From assembly GCF_003574655.1 (NCBI RefSeq), contig NZ_QNUM01000002.1, forward strand, positions 620,001-684,000: 64,000 bases of DNA. The letters are read 5' to 3'. Below the pieces are notes generated by a model, which was given only the letters and a program-made list of their open reading frames with translations, was not told the origin of the DNA and did not search any database. Both the position numbers and the translations under genes were made by a program. The stretch is from Cohaesibacter haloalkalitolerans. GTDB lineage: Bacteria > Pseudomonadota > Alphaproteobacteria > Rhizobiales > Cohaesibacteraceae. Shown here one piece after another: positions 26,647 through 36,797 of the stretch (position 1 is its first letter; each line of letters starts with the position of its first letter).

Positions 26647-27747
26647 TCAAGCCAGCGGATGCTTGGCCCAGTCGTCACAGCTCTCGCCACGGATCTCGTC
26701 GATATGGGCGACACCCCTGTCGGCCAGAATGCCGGACATCCCGATGACCATTTGGCCCACCATGGATACACCACCATAGACCATGGAGGAGTAGAACTGT
26801 ACCAGATTGGCGCCAGCCCGGACCTTCTCAACGGCCGAGAGTGCATCGGTCACGCCACCAACGCCCACCAGCGGCATTTTGGTGCCAACCCGCTTGCGGG
26901 TCTTGGCGAGGGCAATGGTCGACTTGTCGAACAGCGGCTTGCCGGACAGCCCCCCTGCTTCAGCGAGCTGCTTCTGGCATTTGAGATGCGTGGGCCGGTC
27001 AAGCGTAGTGTTGGAGACCACCATGCCGTCGATGCCCCGTGCGACGGCGACGGCACAGATATCATCCAGCCCGAATTCATCCACATCCGGCGCGATCTTG
27101 AGCAGCACTGGCACCTTGCGGCCGACCCATTTGGTCTGGGTGTCGCGCTCTTCCAATACCCGGGCGAGCAGATTGTCCAGCGCGTCCCGCGCCTGCAGGT
27201 CACGCAGGCCCGGCGTATTGGGCGAGGAAATGTTGACCGTGAAGAAGGACGCCAGATCCGCAAAGGCAGCAATGCCCTTCACGTAGTCCTGAACACGATC
27301 GGCGCTGTCCTTGTTGGCACCAACATTGACCCCGACAATGCCCGGCCTCGCCTTGCGCGCGGCAAGGCGGGCATGGGCGGCTGCATGGCCCTCATTGTTG
27401 AAGCCCATGCGGTTGATGACGGCATCGTCATCAATGAGGCGGAACAGACGCGGCCTTGGATTGCCCGGCTGGGGCAGTGGCGTGACGGTGCCGATTTCGG
27501 TCGCACCAAACCCGAGAGCGAGGGTCGCATCGGGCACTTCGGCATTCTTGTCAAAACCGGCCGCCATGCCAAGCGGATTGGGAAACTCCAGATCCCAGAG
27601 CCGGACCTTCAATGCCGGATCGTCGGGCAGTCTGGGACCTCGCACCAGCCCTGTCTTGAGCGCCACAATGGCCAGCTTGTGCGCCAGCTCCGGGTTTAAC
27701 GTGAAGAGGGCTTTGCGCGCCATCGTGTCAATAAACGGGTTGGACAT
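26647..27747 (-). CDS. pyrD: Dihydroorotate dehydrogenase, quinone-dependent (class 2)
   Basis: The 366-residue FMN enzyme oxidises dihydroorotate to orotate at the inner membrane, passing electrons to quinone, in pyrimidine synthesis. It shows the N-terminal helix region (LTLNPELAHKLAI is present as FTLNPELAHKLAIVALKTG), FNPLGMAAGFDKNAE in part as NPLGMAAGFDKNAE, NISSPNTPGLRDLQ with the class 2 Ser, VVSNTTLDRP and GVGGVTDALSAVEKV. It follows the DUF952 gene by 17 bases, so both share a transcript. Confidence 0.93.
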   Translation of the reverse strand: MSNPFIDTMARKALFTLNPELAHKLAIVALKTGLVRGPRLPDDPALKVRLWDLEFPNPLGMAAGFDKNAEVPDATLALGFGATEIGTVTPLPQPGNPRPRLFRLIDDDAVINRMGFNNEGHAAAHARLAARKARPGIVGVNVGANKDSADRVQDYVKGIAAFADLASFFTVNISSPNTPGLRDLQARDALDNLLARVLEERDTQTKWVGRKVPVLLKIAPDVDEFGLDDICAVAVARGIDGMVVSNTTLDRPTHLKCQKQLAEAGGLSGKPLFDKSTIALAKTRKRVGTKMPLVGVGGVTDALSAVEKVRAGANLVQFYSSMVYGGVSMVGQMVIGMSGILADRGVAHIDEIRGESCDDWAKHPLA

Positions 27748-27764
27748 GGTCTTTTGCTCTTGTT

Positions 27765-28127
27765 CTATTCTTCTTGTTGCAACTGCGGAAATGCATGAAA
27801 GCCTTCCTCATCGATGGGCAAGGCGATCTCTTCAAGGACGGCGGATACCGGCATGCTGGTGTAAAGATGGGGGAACAGGGCGCCGCCACGGGAGGGCTCC
27901 CATTTCAGGGGTCCATCGAGAGCACTCAGTTGGTCAACCGATACGGCAAGAAGCAGCAGGTCATCAACACCCCGGAAATGCTTGCGGGCGGTTTCCTCCA
28001 CCTGTGCGGCCGTGGAAAAATGAATGAACCCGTCGGCAAGATCCACCGGTGCGCCGAGAAACAACCCCGTTTCCCTGGCCCCCGCCCACTGATCTCTTGT
28101 CGCCAGCTTGTAGATGCGTTTCACCAT
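27765..28127 (-). CDS. DUF952-family protein
   Basis: The 120-residue cytoplasmic protein begins MVKRIYKLATRDQWAGA and contains DGFIHFSTAAQVEETA and LFPHLYTSMPVSAVLEE, the family's conserved pattern. In the DUF952 family the fold resembles ADP-ribosyltransferase-like glutathione-independent proteins, but no activity is established. It is the first gene of a two-gene unit with pyrD. Confidence 0.85.
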   Translation of the reverse strand: MVKRIYKLATRDQWAGARETGLFLGAPVDLADGFIHFSTAAQVEETARKHFRGVDDLLLLAVSVDQLSALDGPLKWEPSRGGALFPHLYTSMPVSAVLEEIALPIDEEGFHAFPQLQQEE

Positions 28128-28279
28128 CGGACATCACGCTCCAGAAAAAGCCGATCACTCCGGAGGGCTCCTTTCGGAAAGGACGCGCGGCATGAAACCT
28201 GTCCGGATTCTTTGAAATTCTAATAGCAGCCCCATAGCAAGCGGGAAAGTGGCAAAGTTCCCGCATTCGCCGCTGAGTG

Positions 28280-28317
28280 CAAAAGGCTCCTTGAGGGAGG
28301 CCCCCGAAGGGCTTTTG
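28280..28317. other. Branched hairpin element between divergent genes
   Basis: An outer stem CAAAAG/CTTTTG encloses two small hairpins, CTCC-TTGAG-GGAG and CCC-CCGAA-GGG. The three-way shape is neat for 38 bases. It lies between the divergent DUF952 and HTH genes; the plus-strand read ends in UUUUG, so it could terminate a short upstream RNA. Evidence is structural only. The remaining bases 28128-28423 are AT-rich near the HTH start and hold no supported gene. Confidence 0.35.
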
Positions 28318-28423
28318 TCAACAATAGGTCCGAGAAGTTTGTGAAAAAAACAACCTTTGATTGCAATATTTAATTCACGTCCTATGGTTTAGGCAAGTTT
28401 TATTTATTGGTTGAGAATCACTG

Positions 28424-29083
28424 ATGTTATCCCACGAAGGCATATGGCGAGCAATTGACGCCCTTGCGCTGCGCGAAGATATTTCGCCCTCCACTCTGGC
28501 TCGCCGGGCCGGGCTGGACTCGAGCATATTCAACCGCTCCAAACGCTTCCAGCGGGATGGGCGCCCACGATGGCCCTCCACAGAGTCCATCGCCAGAATA
28601 CTCGATGCCACAAACCTCTCCGTCGAGACATTCTTCGTCGAGCTGCTGGGTGAGCGTCGCTGTGTAGTCTGGCCATATGAGGATTTGCTCGACCAGCGCC
28701 CGGCTTCCGATATCGCCCGTTTCCCGCAGAAACTGGACCAGCGCCTATCGCTGTCACCCTCTCCCGGTGATCAACGCGATATCGCTTCGGGTGTGACCCC
28801 GGCGGAGCAGGTTTTTGTGCTGGAGCTTGATCACGACCGCTTTGCCCCCTTTTACAAACAGGGAGCCATCCTGCTGCTTGGCATATTCTGTGCGATCAAA
28901 CCCGGCGATCGGGTGCTGTTTTTCAACCGCAGCCATGGCCGCACCGAGATCTGCCTTGGCGATCTGGCCGAGATAGCCGAAAGAAGCTGCAAGATTCTGC
29001 CGCTGATCGCGGGTGATCCGGCCTTGCAGATCGAGGCGGGCCATGCCGCCCAGATTGCCAAGATCCTCTGGGCCAGTCAGTAA
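28424..29083 (+). CDS. HTH regulator with a degenerate S24/LexA-like C-terminal domain
   Basis: The 219-residue protein has an N-terminal helix-turn-helix (ISPSTLARRAGLDSSIFNRS) and a C-terminal domain with the S24 shape: EQVFVLELDHDRFAPFYKQG, GDRVLFFNRS. In active S24 peptidases (LexA, CI) the first stretch has a catalytic Ser before MxPxxxxG; here it is Asp/His, and no good catalytic Lys is seen. It is therefore likely a non-cleavable repressor-type regulator. Such proteins are common in Hyphomicrobiales. The ribosome site is weak (GTTGAGAATC). Confidence 0.75.
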   Translation: MLSHEGIWRAIDALALREDISPSTLARRAGLDSSIFNRSKRFQRDGRPRWPSTESIARILDATNLSVETFFVELLGERRCVVWPYEDLLDQRPASDIARFPQKLDQRLSLSPSPGDQRDIASGVTPAEQVFVLELDHDRFAPFYKQGAILLLGIFCAIKPGDRVLFFNRSHGRTEICLGDLAEIAERSCKILPLIAGDPALQIEAGHAAQIAKILWASQ

Positions 29084-29252
29084 ACGGTATCACTGACTGC
29101 ATGCCTGCCTCCGAACTGTTTGTTTGGCTTGTCAGAAGTGCGGCTTTAAATCTCCGCATTTGTGGGTATAGTCTCCCCTAATGGCTGTCCATGGACGAAT
29201 CCCGGACAGCCGTGACTAACCCGAGAAGCGTGATCGAAGCCATGAGCAGACC

Positions 29253-30422
29253 ATGAGCAGAAAAAGGCGGACAATCGGAAAGCCGATGGCAGAGCCCCAT
29301 GCCAGCCAGCAACCCGCCGCCGAGCGATCGTGGTTGAACAGGCTGGTGGGCAACATCATGCTGCTGGGCGCAGCCTTTGCCCTCACGGGGCTGGTGTTCT
29401 ATCTGTTCTGGTACTGGCAGGGAGATACGACGGCACCGCAGGATTCCTATCAGTCCTCCTCCGAGCGCAAAAAGAGCGATCCACGCCCGGCTACGGATGT
29501 AGACAGCTCCCATTCCTCTGCCGAGACCACTACGGCAGGCACCTCTGAGCAACGAGCGGAACAAGACAGCGCTGCCTCCCAGAACGCTGCCTCCCAGACT
29601 ATGGAGCTGCTCTTGCAAGGCCCCGAGGCAGGCAAGCTGGTTGCGCCTCCCGGCCGCAATGTCACACCCGGCTATGCGCTCTCTCCCTATTATCAGGCTG
29701 CACCGCTGGTAAGGGAAAGCGGCAGCCCCCTGCCACCCGCGCCTGAGCCTGATCCGCTGCCGGAAATCTTCCGTCGAGTCTCGGTCCTGTCTCCATCGCG
29801 TCTGTCGCTGGTCGTCAGCAAGTTTCGGGACGTGGATGTCAATCTGGCCCACCTCAAGCCGGTGAACGCCGATGAAGACTGCTGGATGTCCGGGCGAACA
29901 GCCAAGTGCACAACGCTCGGTGCCTCCGCCCTCAGCCGCTTCATTCGCTTTCGTTCCGTCCGATGCGACTGGGTCGGAGCCGATGGCTCCAGCAACGACG
30001 AAAAGGCCAGAAATGGCTCGAACGCGGCCACCTGCTATCTCGGCCCCGGCATCAACCAGTTCAAACCCGGCGAGGAGCCGGTCAATGTGACTGATCTGGC
30101 AAGCTGGGTGGTGCGGTTTGGCTGGGCGGAACCGGAAGAAGGTTTTTATCAGGACGAGATGTTCGAGGCGAAGGAAGCCAAACGTGGTCGGTTCGCCACT
30201 GAAGCCACGGAGTCCGGGGATGACATCATGGTACGGCAGCAAGAAACCGATGAGGTGTCGAGCATGCTGCGCAGCCAGAGCGATGCGCTTGCTCCGATTT
30301 CCTCGCCGGAGCTGCTCAAAGACGCCAACTCGGGCGCCCTGTCCATCATGACGCCTCCCTCCGACAAGGTGGTAGAGAAGAAGGAACTACCACTCCCTCC
30401 CGGCTTCGAAATGATCCAGTGA
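29253..30422 (+). CDS. Uncharacterised single-pass membrane protein
   Basis: The 389-residue protein has one membrane helix near residues 31-50 (NIMLLGAAFALTGLVFYLFW), then a Ser/Thr/Glu/Gln-rich periplasmic part and a middle segment with two or more cysteines (DEDCWMSGRTAKCTTLGASA, VRCDWVGADG, NAATCYLGPG). Those cysteines might pair. I recognise no family. A duplicated CATGAGCAGA word at the start may mark a start-codon shift; the ATG at 29253 is chosen because it opens the long frame. The stop lies 24 bases before the convergent hydrolase. Confidence 0.65.
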   Translation: MSRKRRTIGKPMAEPHASQQPAAERSWLNRLVGNIMLLGAAFALTGLVFYLFWYWQGDTTAPQDSYQSSSERKKSDPRPATDVDSSHSSAETTTAGTSEQRAEQDSAASQNAASQTMELLLQGPEAGKLVAPPGRNVTPGYALSPYYQAAPLVRESGSPLPPAPEPDPLPEIFRRVSVLSPSRLSLVVSKFRDVDVNLAHLKPVNADEDCWMSGRTAKCTTLGASALSRFIRFRSVRCDWVGADGSSNDEKARNGSNAATCYLGPGINQFKPGEEPVNVTDLASWVVRFGWAEPEEGFYQDEMFEAKEAKRGRFATEATESGDDIMVRQQETDEVSSMLRSQSDALAPISSPELLKDANSGALSIMTPPSDKVVEKKELPLPPGFEMIQ

Positions 30423-30445
30423 GGCGACCCTGCGGGGCGGCTTCG

Positions 30446-31915
30446 CTATTTGGCCATTTGCGCGGTGAGCGTGAAGGCGAGCGTGCGGTTGTTGGCACAG
30501 GCGGTGTCCATCGCTTCGGGCTCAGCCCCCGCAAGAAAGCGGTCCGCCAGTTCGCGCGCACAGAGATTGATGCTGAGCACATCATGGCCACCGAATGGAA
30601 TGGTCACCCAAGCCGCGTCAGAGAAAAGCGGTAGCGTCTCGGCGACGGCATCGGGACGGACGATCGTGTCCAGTTCGCCGTTGAGAATGAGCGTCGGGCG
30701 GGCTGACTTGGCACCCTGATCCCATCCCTTCTTGAGTTTGACCGTATGTGTGGTCTCGCGCTTGATGCGCTCACAGGCCTGCCGGTAAAAGCCCACCGTC
30801 AGAGGCTGAAGCAGGTCCAGTTCGGATTGATCGGCCAGACGCTCCACTTCTTCGGCGCAGGAGATGGCAAAGTGCATCAGAAGACTGATCCGCTTCATTG
30901 ACTGGGGCAGCGGGTCGGGTGGGGACCAGATGCTATCCTGCTTGAGAGCCTCATCGACGCTGTGCGCCGTAGCCGTAATGTCTGCCGGCACAGAAGCTGC
31001 CTTGTTGAGAGACAGCAACGCATCAAGACGGTTCTGATAGAAGAAAGGCTGGGCAGAAGCGGGAAAGGTCTCGCCTTCGGCCAGCTTCACATTGCGCATG
31101 GCGAAGGGCAGTCGCTGATAGTCCCAGTAGAGATCGGGGAAGGCACCGCGACAGGCATCATCGTCGTTGCAGACTTCAATGAGGTCGTCGACCTTTTCCT
31201 CCGGCTTCCAGTCGAACAACCGGGTCGCCAGAAACAGCGGGCCGTTGAACAGGATGCGGTCGATCCCCTTGTCGTCGCGCCGGACCAGCCCCTGCGCCAC
31301 CCGTGCGCCGTAGGAACTGGCGATGATGGCCCATTTGTCGATCTTCAGCGCATAACGCAGAGCGCGATAGTCCTCTACTGCAAAATCCGTCCGATAGTCA
31401 GAGAGGCGATAGCCTTCGCTTTCGGCTTTCTTCAGGCAATCAATCAGCTTGTCGCTATCGATGATCTCGCCCTTGCCCAGAGCGTCCGAACACTGCAACG
31501 CCTCGGCCAGAGGGCCGGTGCCGCGCTGGTCCATGAGGATGATCTCGCGCTTCTGGCGCAGGAACTTGAGATTGTTGACGATGCTCTTTTGCAGCAGGAT
31601 CGTCGATTGCCCCGGACCACCCGCCAGAATGAGCAAGGGTGGCAGGCTTGCCCCCTTGCCCAGCGGGGCAAAGCGCATGACGGGCAATTGCATGGGGCGG
31701 TTGGCGATGTCGTTCCAGTCCGAGGGGACATGGAAGATGAAACAGACAACGTCCTGCCCTTCCGTGGCGGAGGCGGGACAATCCACCGGCTCAAGCGGCA
31801 CATGACTGTCTTCGGCCCTGAGCGGAGCCGACAGGGACAGAAGGCCAGCCAGCACAAATGCCAAAAGAAAGGCTGGCAGAAAAAAGCGTTTCTGTCTCTT
31901 CCTGCCAGCCTTCAT
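30446..31915 (-). CDS. Secreted alpha/beta hydrolase (TAP-like peptidase family)
   Basis: The 489-residue protein has a signal peptide (FLLAFVLAGLLSLSAPLRA) and an alpha/beta-hydrolase core with oxyanion part LLILAGGPGQ, nucleophile Ser in AIIASSYGARVAQ, acid in LNGELDTIVRP and His in IPFGGHDVLS. These are the family traits of tripeptidyl-aminopeptidase-like hydrolases. It would act in the periplasm or outside on peptides or esters. It follows lysyl-tRNA synthetase on the same strand but is not clearly in one operon. Confidence 0.82.
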   Translation of the reverse strand: MKAGRKRQKRFFLPAFLLAFVLAGLLSLSAPLRAEDSHVPLEPVDCPASATEGQDVVCFIFHVPSDWNDIANRPMQLPVMRFAPLGKGASLPPLLILAGGPGQSTILLQKSIVNNLKFLRQKREIILMDQRGTGPLAEALQCSDALGKGEIIDSDKLIDCLKKAESEGYRLSDYRTDFAVEDYRALRYALKIDKWAIIASSYGARVAQGLVRRDDKGIDRILFNGPLFLATRLFDWKPEEKVDDLIEVCNDDDACRGAFPDLYWDYQRLPFAMRNVKLAEGETFPASAQPFFYQNRLDALLSLNKAASVPADITATAHSVDEALKQDSIWSPPDPLPQSMKRISLLMHFAISCAEEVERLADQSELDLLQPLTVGFYRQACERIKRETTHTVKLKKGWDQGAKSARPTLILNGELDTIVRPDAVAETLPLFSDAAWVTIPFGGHDVLSINLCARELADRFLAGAEPEAMDTACANNRTLAFTLTAQMAK

Positions 31916-31969
31916 TGTTCGGTTCCCTCTCCGGTGGAGGTTTGATAGGGACGATATGGCGATGGGTGA

Positions 31970-33592
31970 TCAGCCGTTCAGCAGCTCGCCCTTCAGCCCC
32001 TTGTCAATCAGTCCGATGGTATTCTCGACCCCGTAAAGGGCGATGAAAGAGCCAAAGCGCGGCCCTTGATCCTGCCCCAGCAGCACCTGATAGAGCGCCT
32101 TGAACCAGTCGCGCAGGTTGTCAAACTCATAGGAGTTGCCAACCGCAAAGACTTCGGTCTGCAAGGCTTCCGCGTCGGAGATGTCCTTCATGCCAGCCAG
32201 ACGGGTTGCCAGATCCTGCATGGCGGTTGCTTCCATTTCGGTCGCCGCACGGAAGACCTTCTTGGGTTTGACAAAGTCCGCGAAGTAGCGGATGGCATAA
32301 CCGACCAGTTCGTCAAGCTTGGGATGGTTCTCGGCGCTGGCGCCCGGCACGTAACGGGAAATGAAGCCCCAGAGAACTTCCTTGTCCTGTGCATTGGCCG
32401 CACTCACCAGATTGAGCAGCAGCGCGAAGGTGATCGGCATGTCCACCTTGGGCGGGTTGCCCGAATGGATGTGCCAGGTCGGGTTGTTCAGCTGCTTTGT
32501 GAGATCTTCCTTATCGAGATTGCCAAGGAAGGTGAAATACTCGTCCACGGCCTTCGGGATGACATCAAAATAGAGCTTTTTGGCGGTCTTCGGCTTCTGG
32601 AACATGTAGAGAGACAGGCTCTCCGGCGACGCATAGGTCAGCCATTCCTCGATCGTCAGGCCATTGCCCTTCGACTTGGAGATCTTGGCGCCGGTTTCAT
32701 CAAGGAACAGCTCGTAGGACAGACTCTCCGGCTGCGGCTTGCCAAGGGCACGGCAAATCTTGGTCGACAGCGTAACGCTGTCGATAAGGTCCTTGCCGCT
32801 CATCTCGTAGGCCACGTCGAGAGCAGCCCAGCGCATGGCCCAGTCGGCCTTCCACTGGCATTTGACGGCACCACCAGTGACCGGCACCTTGACCTTCTCG
32901 CCGGTTTCCGGGTCCACGTAGACCACGGTGCCCTCAGAGACGTTGCGCTCGATCATCGGCACCTGCAGTACCTTGCCGGTGCGCGGGCAGACGGGCAGGA
33001 AGGGCGAGTAGGTCGCCTGACGTTCCTTGCCCAACGTCGGCAGGATGATGTCCATGACCTTGTCATAGACTTCCAGCATGCGCAGCAGGGTCTCGTCGAA
33101 ACGGCCGGACGTGTAATAGTCGGTCGAGGAAGCGAATTCATAATCGAAGCCGAACTGGTCGAGGAAGGCACAGAGGCGGGCATTGTTGTGCTGCGCAAAG
33201 CCTTCATGGGTGCCGAACGGATCGGGCACCTTGGTCAGCGGCAGCCCCAGATGTACAGCCAGCATCTCCTGATTGGGCAGGTTGGTCGGAACCTTGCGGA
33301 AGCCGTCCATATCGTCCGAGAAGCACAGCATGCGGGTCTTGACCGCGTCGTTGGTGATGGCGCGGAAAGCGGTGCGGACCATCGAGGTGCGGGCCACTTC
33401 GCCGAAGGTGCCGATGTGCGGCAGGCCGGACGGGCCATAGCCGGTCTCGAACAGGACCTCGTCCGGCATGCCGGACTTCTCATAGCGTTTGACCAGTTTT
33501 CGCGCCTCTTCAAACGGCCAGGCCTTGGACGTTGCGGCAGCTTCGACGAGTTCATCGGAGAGCGCGAGCGGAAGGGCGGTTTGCGAAGTCAT
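31970..33592 (-). CDS. lysK: Lysyl-tRNA synthetase, class I (archaeal type)
   Basis: The 540-residue enzyme charges tRNA-Lys but belongs to class I, found in archaea and many Alphaproteobacteria. The HIGH signature is [16 protein letters not shown] and the KMSKS equivalent is KISKSKGNG; a four-cysteine-like knuckle region is near [14 protein letters not shown]. The frame is open to 33646; I start at MTSQTALP (33592), which has AAGGAAA before it. It is the only tRNA synthetase in the window, so the cell's type of LysRS depends on this gene. Confidence 0.92.
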   Translation of the reverse strand: MTSQTALPLALSDELVEAAATSKAWPFEEARKLVKRYEKSGMPDEVLFETGYGPSGLPHIGTFGEVARTSMVRTAFRAITNDAVKTRMLCFSDDMDGFRKVPTNLPNQEMLAVHLGLPLTKVPDPFGTHEGFAQHNNARLCAFLDQFGFDYEFASSTDYYTSGRFDETLLRMLEVYDKVMDIILPTLGKERQATYSPFLPVCPRTGKVLQVPMIERNVSEGTVVYVDPETGEKVKVPVTGGAVKCQWKADWAMRWAALDVAYEMSGKDLIDSVTLSTKICRALGKPQPESLSYELFLDETGAKISKSKGNGLTIEEWLTYASPESLSLYMFQKPKTAKKLYFDVIPKAVDEYFTFLGNLDKEDLTKQLNNPTWHIHSGNPPKVDMPITFALLLNLVSAANAQDKEVLWGFISRYVPGASAENHPKLDELVGYAIRYFADFVKPKKVFRAATEMEATAMQDLATRLAGMKDISDAEALQTEVFAVGNSYEFDNLRDWFKALYQVLLGQDQGPRFGSFIALYGVENTIGLIDKGLKGELLNG

Positions 33593-34006
33593 GATCAGTT
33601 TCCTTGAGTGTCCTTGATAATCAGGGTCAGGCAGTTCATCGGCCATGCCCCGATTGGCAGCCGATGGGCTCTTGCTGCCGGGTCCGTTGTGACAATAAAC
33701 AGGTGACGGCCTGCCCTCAAGGCAAGCCGTCGACGCTGTTCTAGCTGATCAGGAAGCTCAAGAAAAGGGACTTTTTGGCCTTTCGCAATGCCATTGCCCA
33801 TGAGAATATCGATGAGAGTGCCGTTGTGTTCGGACAATATGCGGACGGAAGGTCCGCAGAAAGCTTTCTGGGATACGGCTTCCCACAGGAAAGGCCGAAA
33901 GCCCTGCTTGATCCGGGCGCTGTTGATGCCTAAGTTCAGTAGACTTGATGAAAGTCAGGCAACTGTGCCCTTTCGCGCATTGGTGCGCCAAAACAGGAAC
34001 TGAAGA
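33593..34006. other. Intergenic region, nothing supported
   Basis: The 414 bases between the lysyl-tRNA synthetase and TerB genes hold short open frames (33595-33837 minus, 33788-34003 plus) without ribosome sites and with unlikely composition. No repeat or hairpin stands out. It should hold both promoters. Confidence 0.45.
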
Positions 34007-34417
34007 ATGACCAAGATCGTCTCGCCGGAAGAAGCGCTTATCTATGTGATGGTTTCAACATCCGCTGCTGACCGGACCATGACCGATTCCGAACTCTTGA
34101 AAATCGGAGAAGAGGTGCAGACCCTGCCCGTCTTCGCAGATTTCGACAAGGAACGCCTCGTTACGGTTTCCCGTGACTGCTCGGACCTGCTCGCAGAGGG
34201 CGGCGTCGATCTCGTCCTTCAGGTCGTCCGCGCCAGCCTGCCGGAAAAGCTGCGCGAAACCGCCTATGCTCTGGCTGTTGAAGTGGCTGCTGCCGACTTG
34301 CAGGTGGAACAGGACGAATTGCAGTTCCTGCTGCTGCTGCGTGATGAGCTCGAACTGGACCGCCTGCATGTTGGCGCCATCGAGCACAGCGCCCGCGTAC
34401 GCTATCGCCACATTTAG
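34007..34417 (+). CDS. TerB-family tellurite-resistance-like protein
   Basis: The 136-residue, all-helical cytoplasmic protein resembles the TerB fold: EEALIYVMVSTSAADRTMTD, then EVAAADLQVEQDELQFLLLL, a pattern of acidic metal-binding positions. No ter operon partner (TerC, TerD, TerZ) is nearby, so a general stress role is more likely than tellurite resistance itself. AGGAACTGAAGA precedes the ATG. Confidence 0.8.
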   Translation: MTKIVSPEEALIYVMVSTSAADRTMTDSELLKIGEEVQTLPVFADFDKERLVTVSRDCSDLLAEGGVDLVLQVVRASLPEKLRETAYALAVEVAAADLQVEQDELQFLLLLRDELELDRLHVGAIEHSARVRYRHI

Positions 34418-34932
34418 CAGACAAGCGCGGGGCAATCCGACCTGCCTGCTGCAAGACGGCACAACGGATCAACCTTGCCATTTTGCGAGCCCCGGATGGC
34501 ATCCGGGGCAACCGCTGCCTGTGACTGACACGCGTTACAGGCCACTGACAGACTGATTACGTGTTTCTTTCAAGCAGAGCTCAGATCGATTTCAGGGCGG
34601 CATTCCCACAGGTCAGGCTCACGAACGACCAGACAAACCAGTGCGGGCCAGTACAAGATTGGACACACCGCCGGGTTTCTTTTTGATAACCGCCTCTTTT
34701 TGTCCCTACTTTTGTTGGACTGGCACCATTTTGCCCGGCATGTCATCAATTTGTTGCAAGATTGATAAATTCAGTCAGCCTTGATGGGCTGATTTGCCAG
34801 TCTTTACAAGCTTGCAACAGAGAGTCCCGCCAACTGGAAGAGAGCGCCGACCAGAGCCTCAGACATCGTGCAAGGGTCGGTCCGGTTCTTAAAAGTGCAC
34901 TCGAGACACGGGTTCCAAGGGGAGATAAGGCT
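34418..34932. other. Intergenic region with one GC hairpin
   Basis: These 515 bases between TerB and the acyltransferase hold no supported gene. GCCCCGGA/TCCGGGGC at 34489-34509 is an 8-pair hairpin with a five-base loop and no U-tract, about 70 bases after the TerB stop; it may mark the transcript end. The long open frame of the acyltransferase reaches back to 34762 but the added residues do not look real. Confidence 0.45.
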
Positions 34933-35895
34933 ATGGGTGAAACTCTGGCACAGAAATCCATGCGCGTCATCTATGACGGGGTCAACAAGGCCCAATCCAG
35001 CCTGATCGCCCGCCAATCCCGCCGACATCGTGAACGGACAGCCCATATCTCGGATGATGTGCGCGAACTGGTGGACTGGTATATCGAAGTGCGGGCACGG
35101 CATCTGGTCACCGGGCGGTTCGGACCGGCCTACGCCCCTCTTATCCGCAAGGCCGTGCGTTACGACAATCTCTGCCGCCTCATTGCCGGATGGCGCTACA
35201 ACGAATCCGGCTATCAGATGGCAGAGGCCATGCTGGCGCTGATGGAACCGCGGGTGACCACGACGGGCCTTGAGAAGCTGCCGCAAAAGGGAGGCTGTCT
35301 CGTTGCCACCAACCATCCCACCGGTCTGCCCGACGGGCTGGCGCTGTTCGATCAGGTACGCAAGGTGCGGCAGGATCTGGCGCTGTTCGTGTTTGCCGAC
35401 CTGTTGTCGATCAACCCCAATGCCGCCGACCTGATGATCCCGGTGGAATGGCGTCCGAACCTGCGCGACCGCTCGGCGATGCGCCGTACCATGTCGATTG
35501 CCGCCGAAGCCTTCCGCAACGAGCGGCTGGTGGGCATCTTCCCATCCGGTCGCCTGTCCTATTGGAACGGCAGAGGTCTCAAGGAACGGCCCTGGAATTC
35601 CAGCTTCCTGCGGATGGCGAAAAAGCACAAGATTCCGATCATCCCGGGTCATATCCGGGCGCGCAATTCGCTGACCTTCTATGCTCTCAGCCAGATTTCA
35701 ACCGAATTGCGCGACATCCAGTCCATTCGCGAGTTGCAGAACAAGCATGGCGCCAAGTTCCACATCACCTTCGGCGAGCCAATCGATCCGGACAGCCTGT
35801 TGGGGGACATGGACGAGATCGCGGCCCGGATGCAGCTCTATGTGGAACGGGACTTGCCGCGCCATCCGGACCAGCGTTTCAACCCGAAGGCCTGA
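34933..35895 (+). CDS. Lysophospholipid acyltransferase-family protein
   Basis: The 320-residue protein has the acyltransferase signature NHPTGLPDG (His and Asp of the catalytic pair, spaced HX5D as in a subgroup) and later VGIFPSGRLSYW, the glycerol-phosphate motif. The N-terminal part is basic and amphipathic, suiting membrane-surface work on phospholipids or ornithine lipids. I start at ATG 34933, since GGGGAG stands about 8 bases before it. It is followed after 146 bases by thymidine kinase. Confidence 0.82.
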   Translation: MGETLAQKSMRVIYDGVNKAQSSLIARQSRRHRERTAHISDDVRELVDWYIEVRARHLVTGRFGPAYAPLIRKAVRYDNLCRLIAGWRYNESGYQMAEAMLALMEPRVTTTGLEKLPQKGGCLVATNHPTGLPDGLALFDQVRKVRQDLALFVFADLLSINPNAADLMIPVEWRPNLRDRSAMRRTMSIAAEAFRNERLVGIFPSGRLSYWNGRGLKERPWNSSFLRMAKKHKIPIIPGHIRARNSLTFYALSQISTELRDIQSIRELQNKHGAKFHITFGEPIDPDSLLGDMDEIAARMQLYVERDLPRHPDQRFNPKA

Positions 35896-36041
35896 GCAGC
35901 ATCTGCCGAGCCCTGAGGCAACATGGCTGCCTGATGATCGTCCACATGCGCGACAGGGGCTGAAGGCTCGCTCTTGCATATTCGGGCGGGCGGATTTAGC
36001 AACTAGGGACCCGTTTTCCGTTTGCTCGAGACGATTCCCGC

Positions 36042-36677
36042 ATGTCCAAGCTCTATTTCACCTATTCGGCCATGAATGCTGGCAAGTCGACCCTGCTGTT
36101 GCAGGCGTCCTATAACTATGCCGAACGGGGCATGCGGACGCTGCTCTATACTGCAGCACTCGACAACCGCACCAAGGTGGGCGAGATCTCCTCCCGCATC
36201 GGGCTCAAGGCTGAAGCCTTCGTCTTTGCGGCAGACACCGATCTGTTCGAACATGTCGCCAATCAATATGACCGGGAAACCGGGGCGAAAAGGCCCGACT
36301 GCATCTTTTTTGACGAAGCACAGTTCCTCTCCGAAGAGCAGGTCTGGCAATTGTGTCGGGTGGCAGACGAGCTACGCATTCCGGTGATGTGTTACGGGTT
36401 GAGGACCGATTTTCAGGGACGCCTGTTTCCCGGCTCCCGGCTGCTTCTGGCCTGGGCAGATGAATTGCGCGAGGCGCGGACCATCTGCTGGTGTGGCCGC
36501 AAGGCCTCGATGGTGGTGCGGATCGACCATGACGGCAAGATCATTGATGAAGGCGATCAGGTGGTCATCGGCGGCGAGGAAAGCTATGTCTCGCTCTGTC
36601 GCAAGCACTGGGCCAGCAAAGACCTTGGAGACGCAGACCGGTCCGATCCGCAAGGCGATCTGCCTTTTGATGTGTGA
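36042..36677 (+). CDS. tdk: Thymidine kinase
   Basis: The 211-residue type II thymidine kinase phosphorylates thymidine in nucleotide salvage. It shows the P-loop [16 protein letters not shown] near the base-binding site, [10 protein letters not shown], and zinc-binding cysteines in [10 protein letters not shown] and SLCRKHW. Length and motifs match the family. It is a single unit, 60 bases before the DUF930 gene. Confidence 0.92.
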   Translation: MSKLYFTYSAMNAGKSTLLLQASYNYAERGMRTLLYTAALDNRTKVGEISSRIGLKAEAFVFAADTDLFEHVANQYDRETGAKRPDCIFFDEAQFLSEEQVWQLCRVADELRIPVMCYGLRTDFQGRLFPGSRLLLAWADELREARTICWCGRKASMVVRIDHDGKIIDEGDQVVIGGEESYVSLCRKHWASKDLGDADRSDPQGDLPFDV

Positions 36678-36797
36678 TGCCACGCTCTTGCCACAGCTTT
36701 GACGCACTAGGATGACAGCAGGTCTTGCTCTCGGGCAGTGAACCGGCACACCATATCCATCGATTTCCTTAGGAGCGGCCGGCCCGGCGTGCGGATC

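Noticed and set aside
34489-34509. GC hairpin as a terminator of the TerB gene
   Set aside because: The 8-pair stem is good, but it has no U-tract and starts about 70 bases after the stop, so I mention it only inside the intergenic entry.
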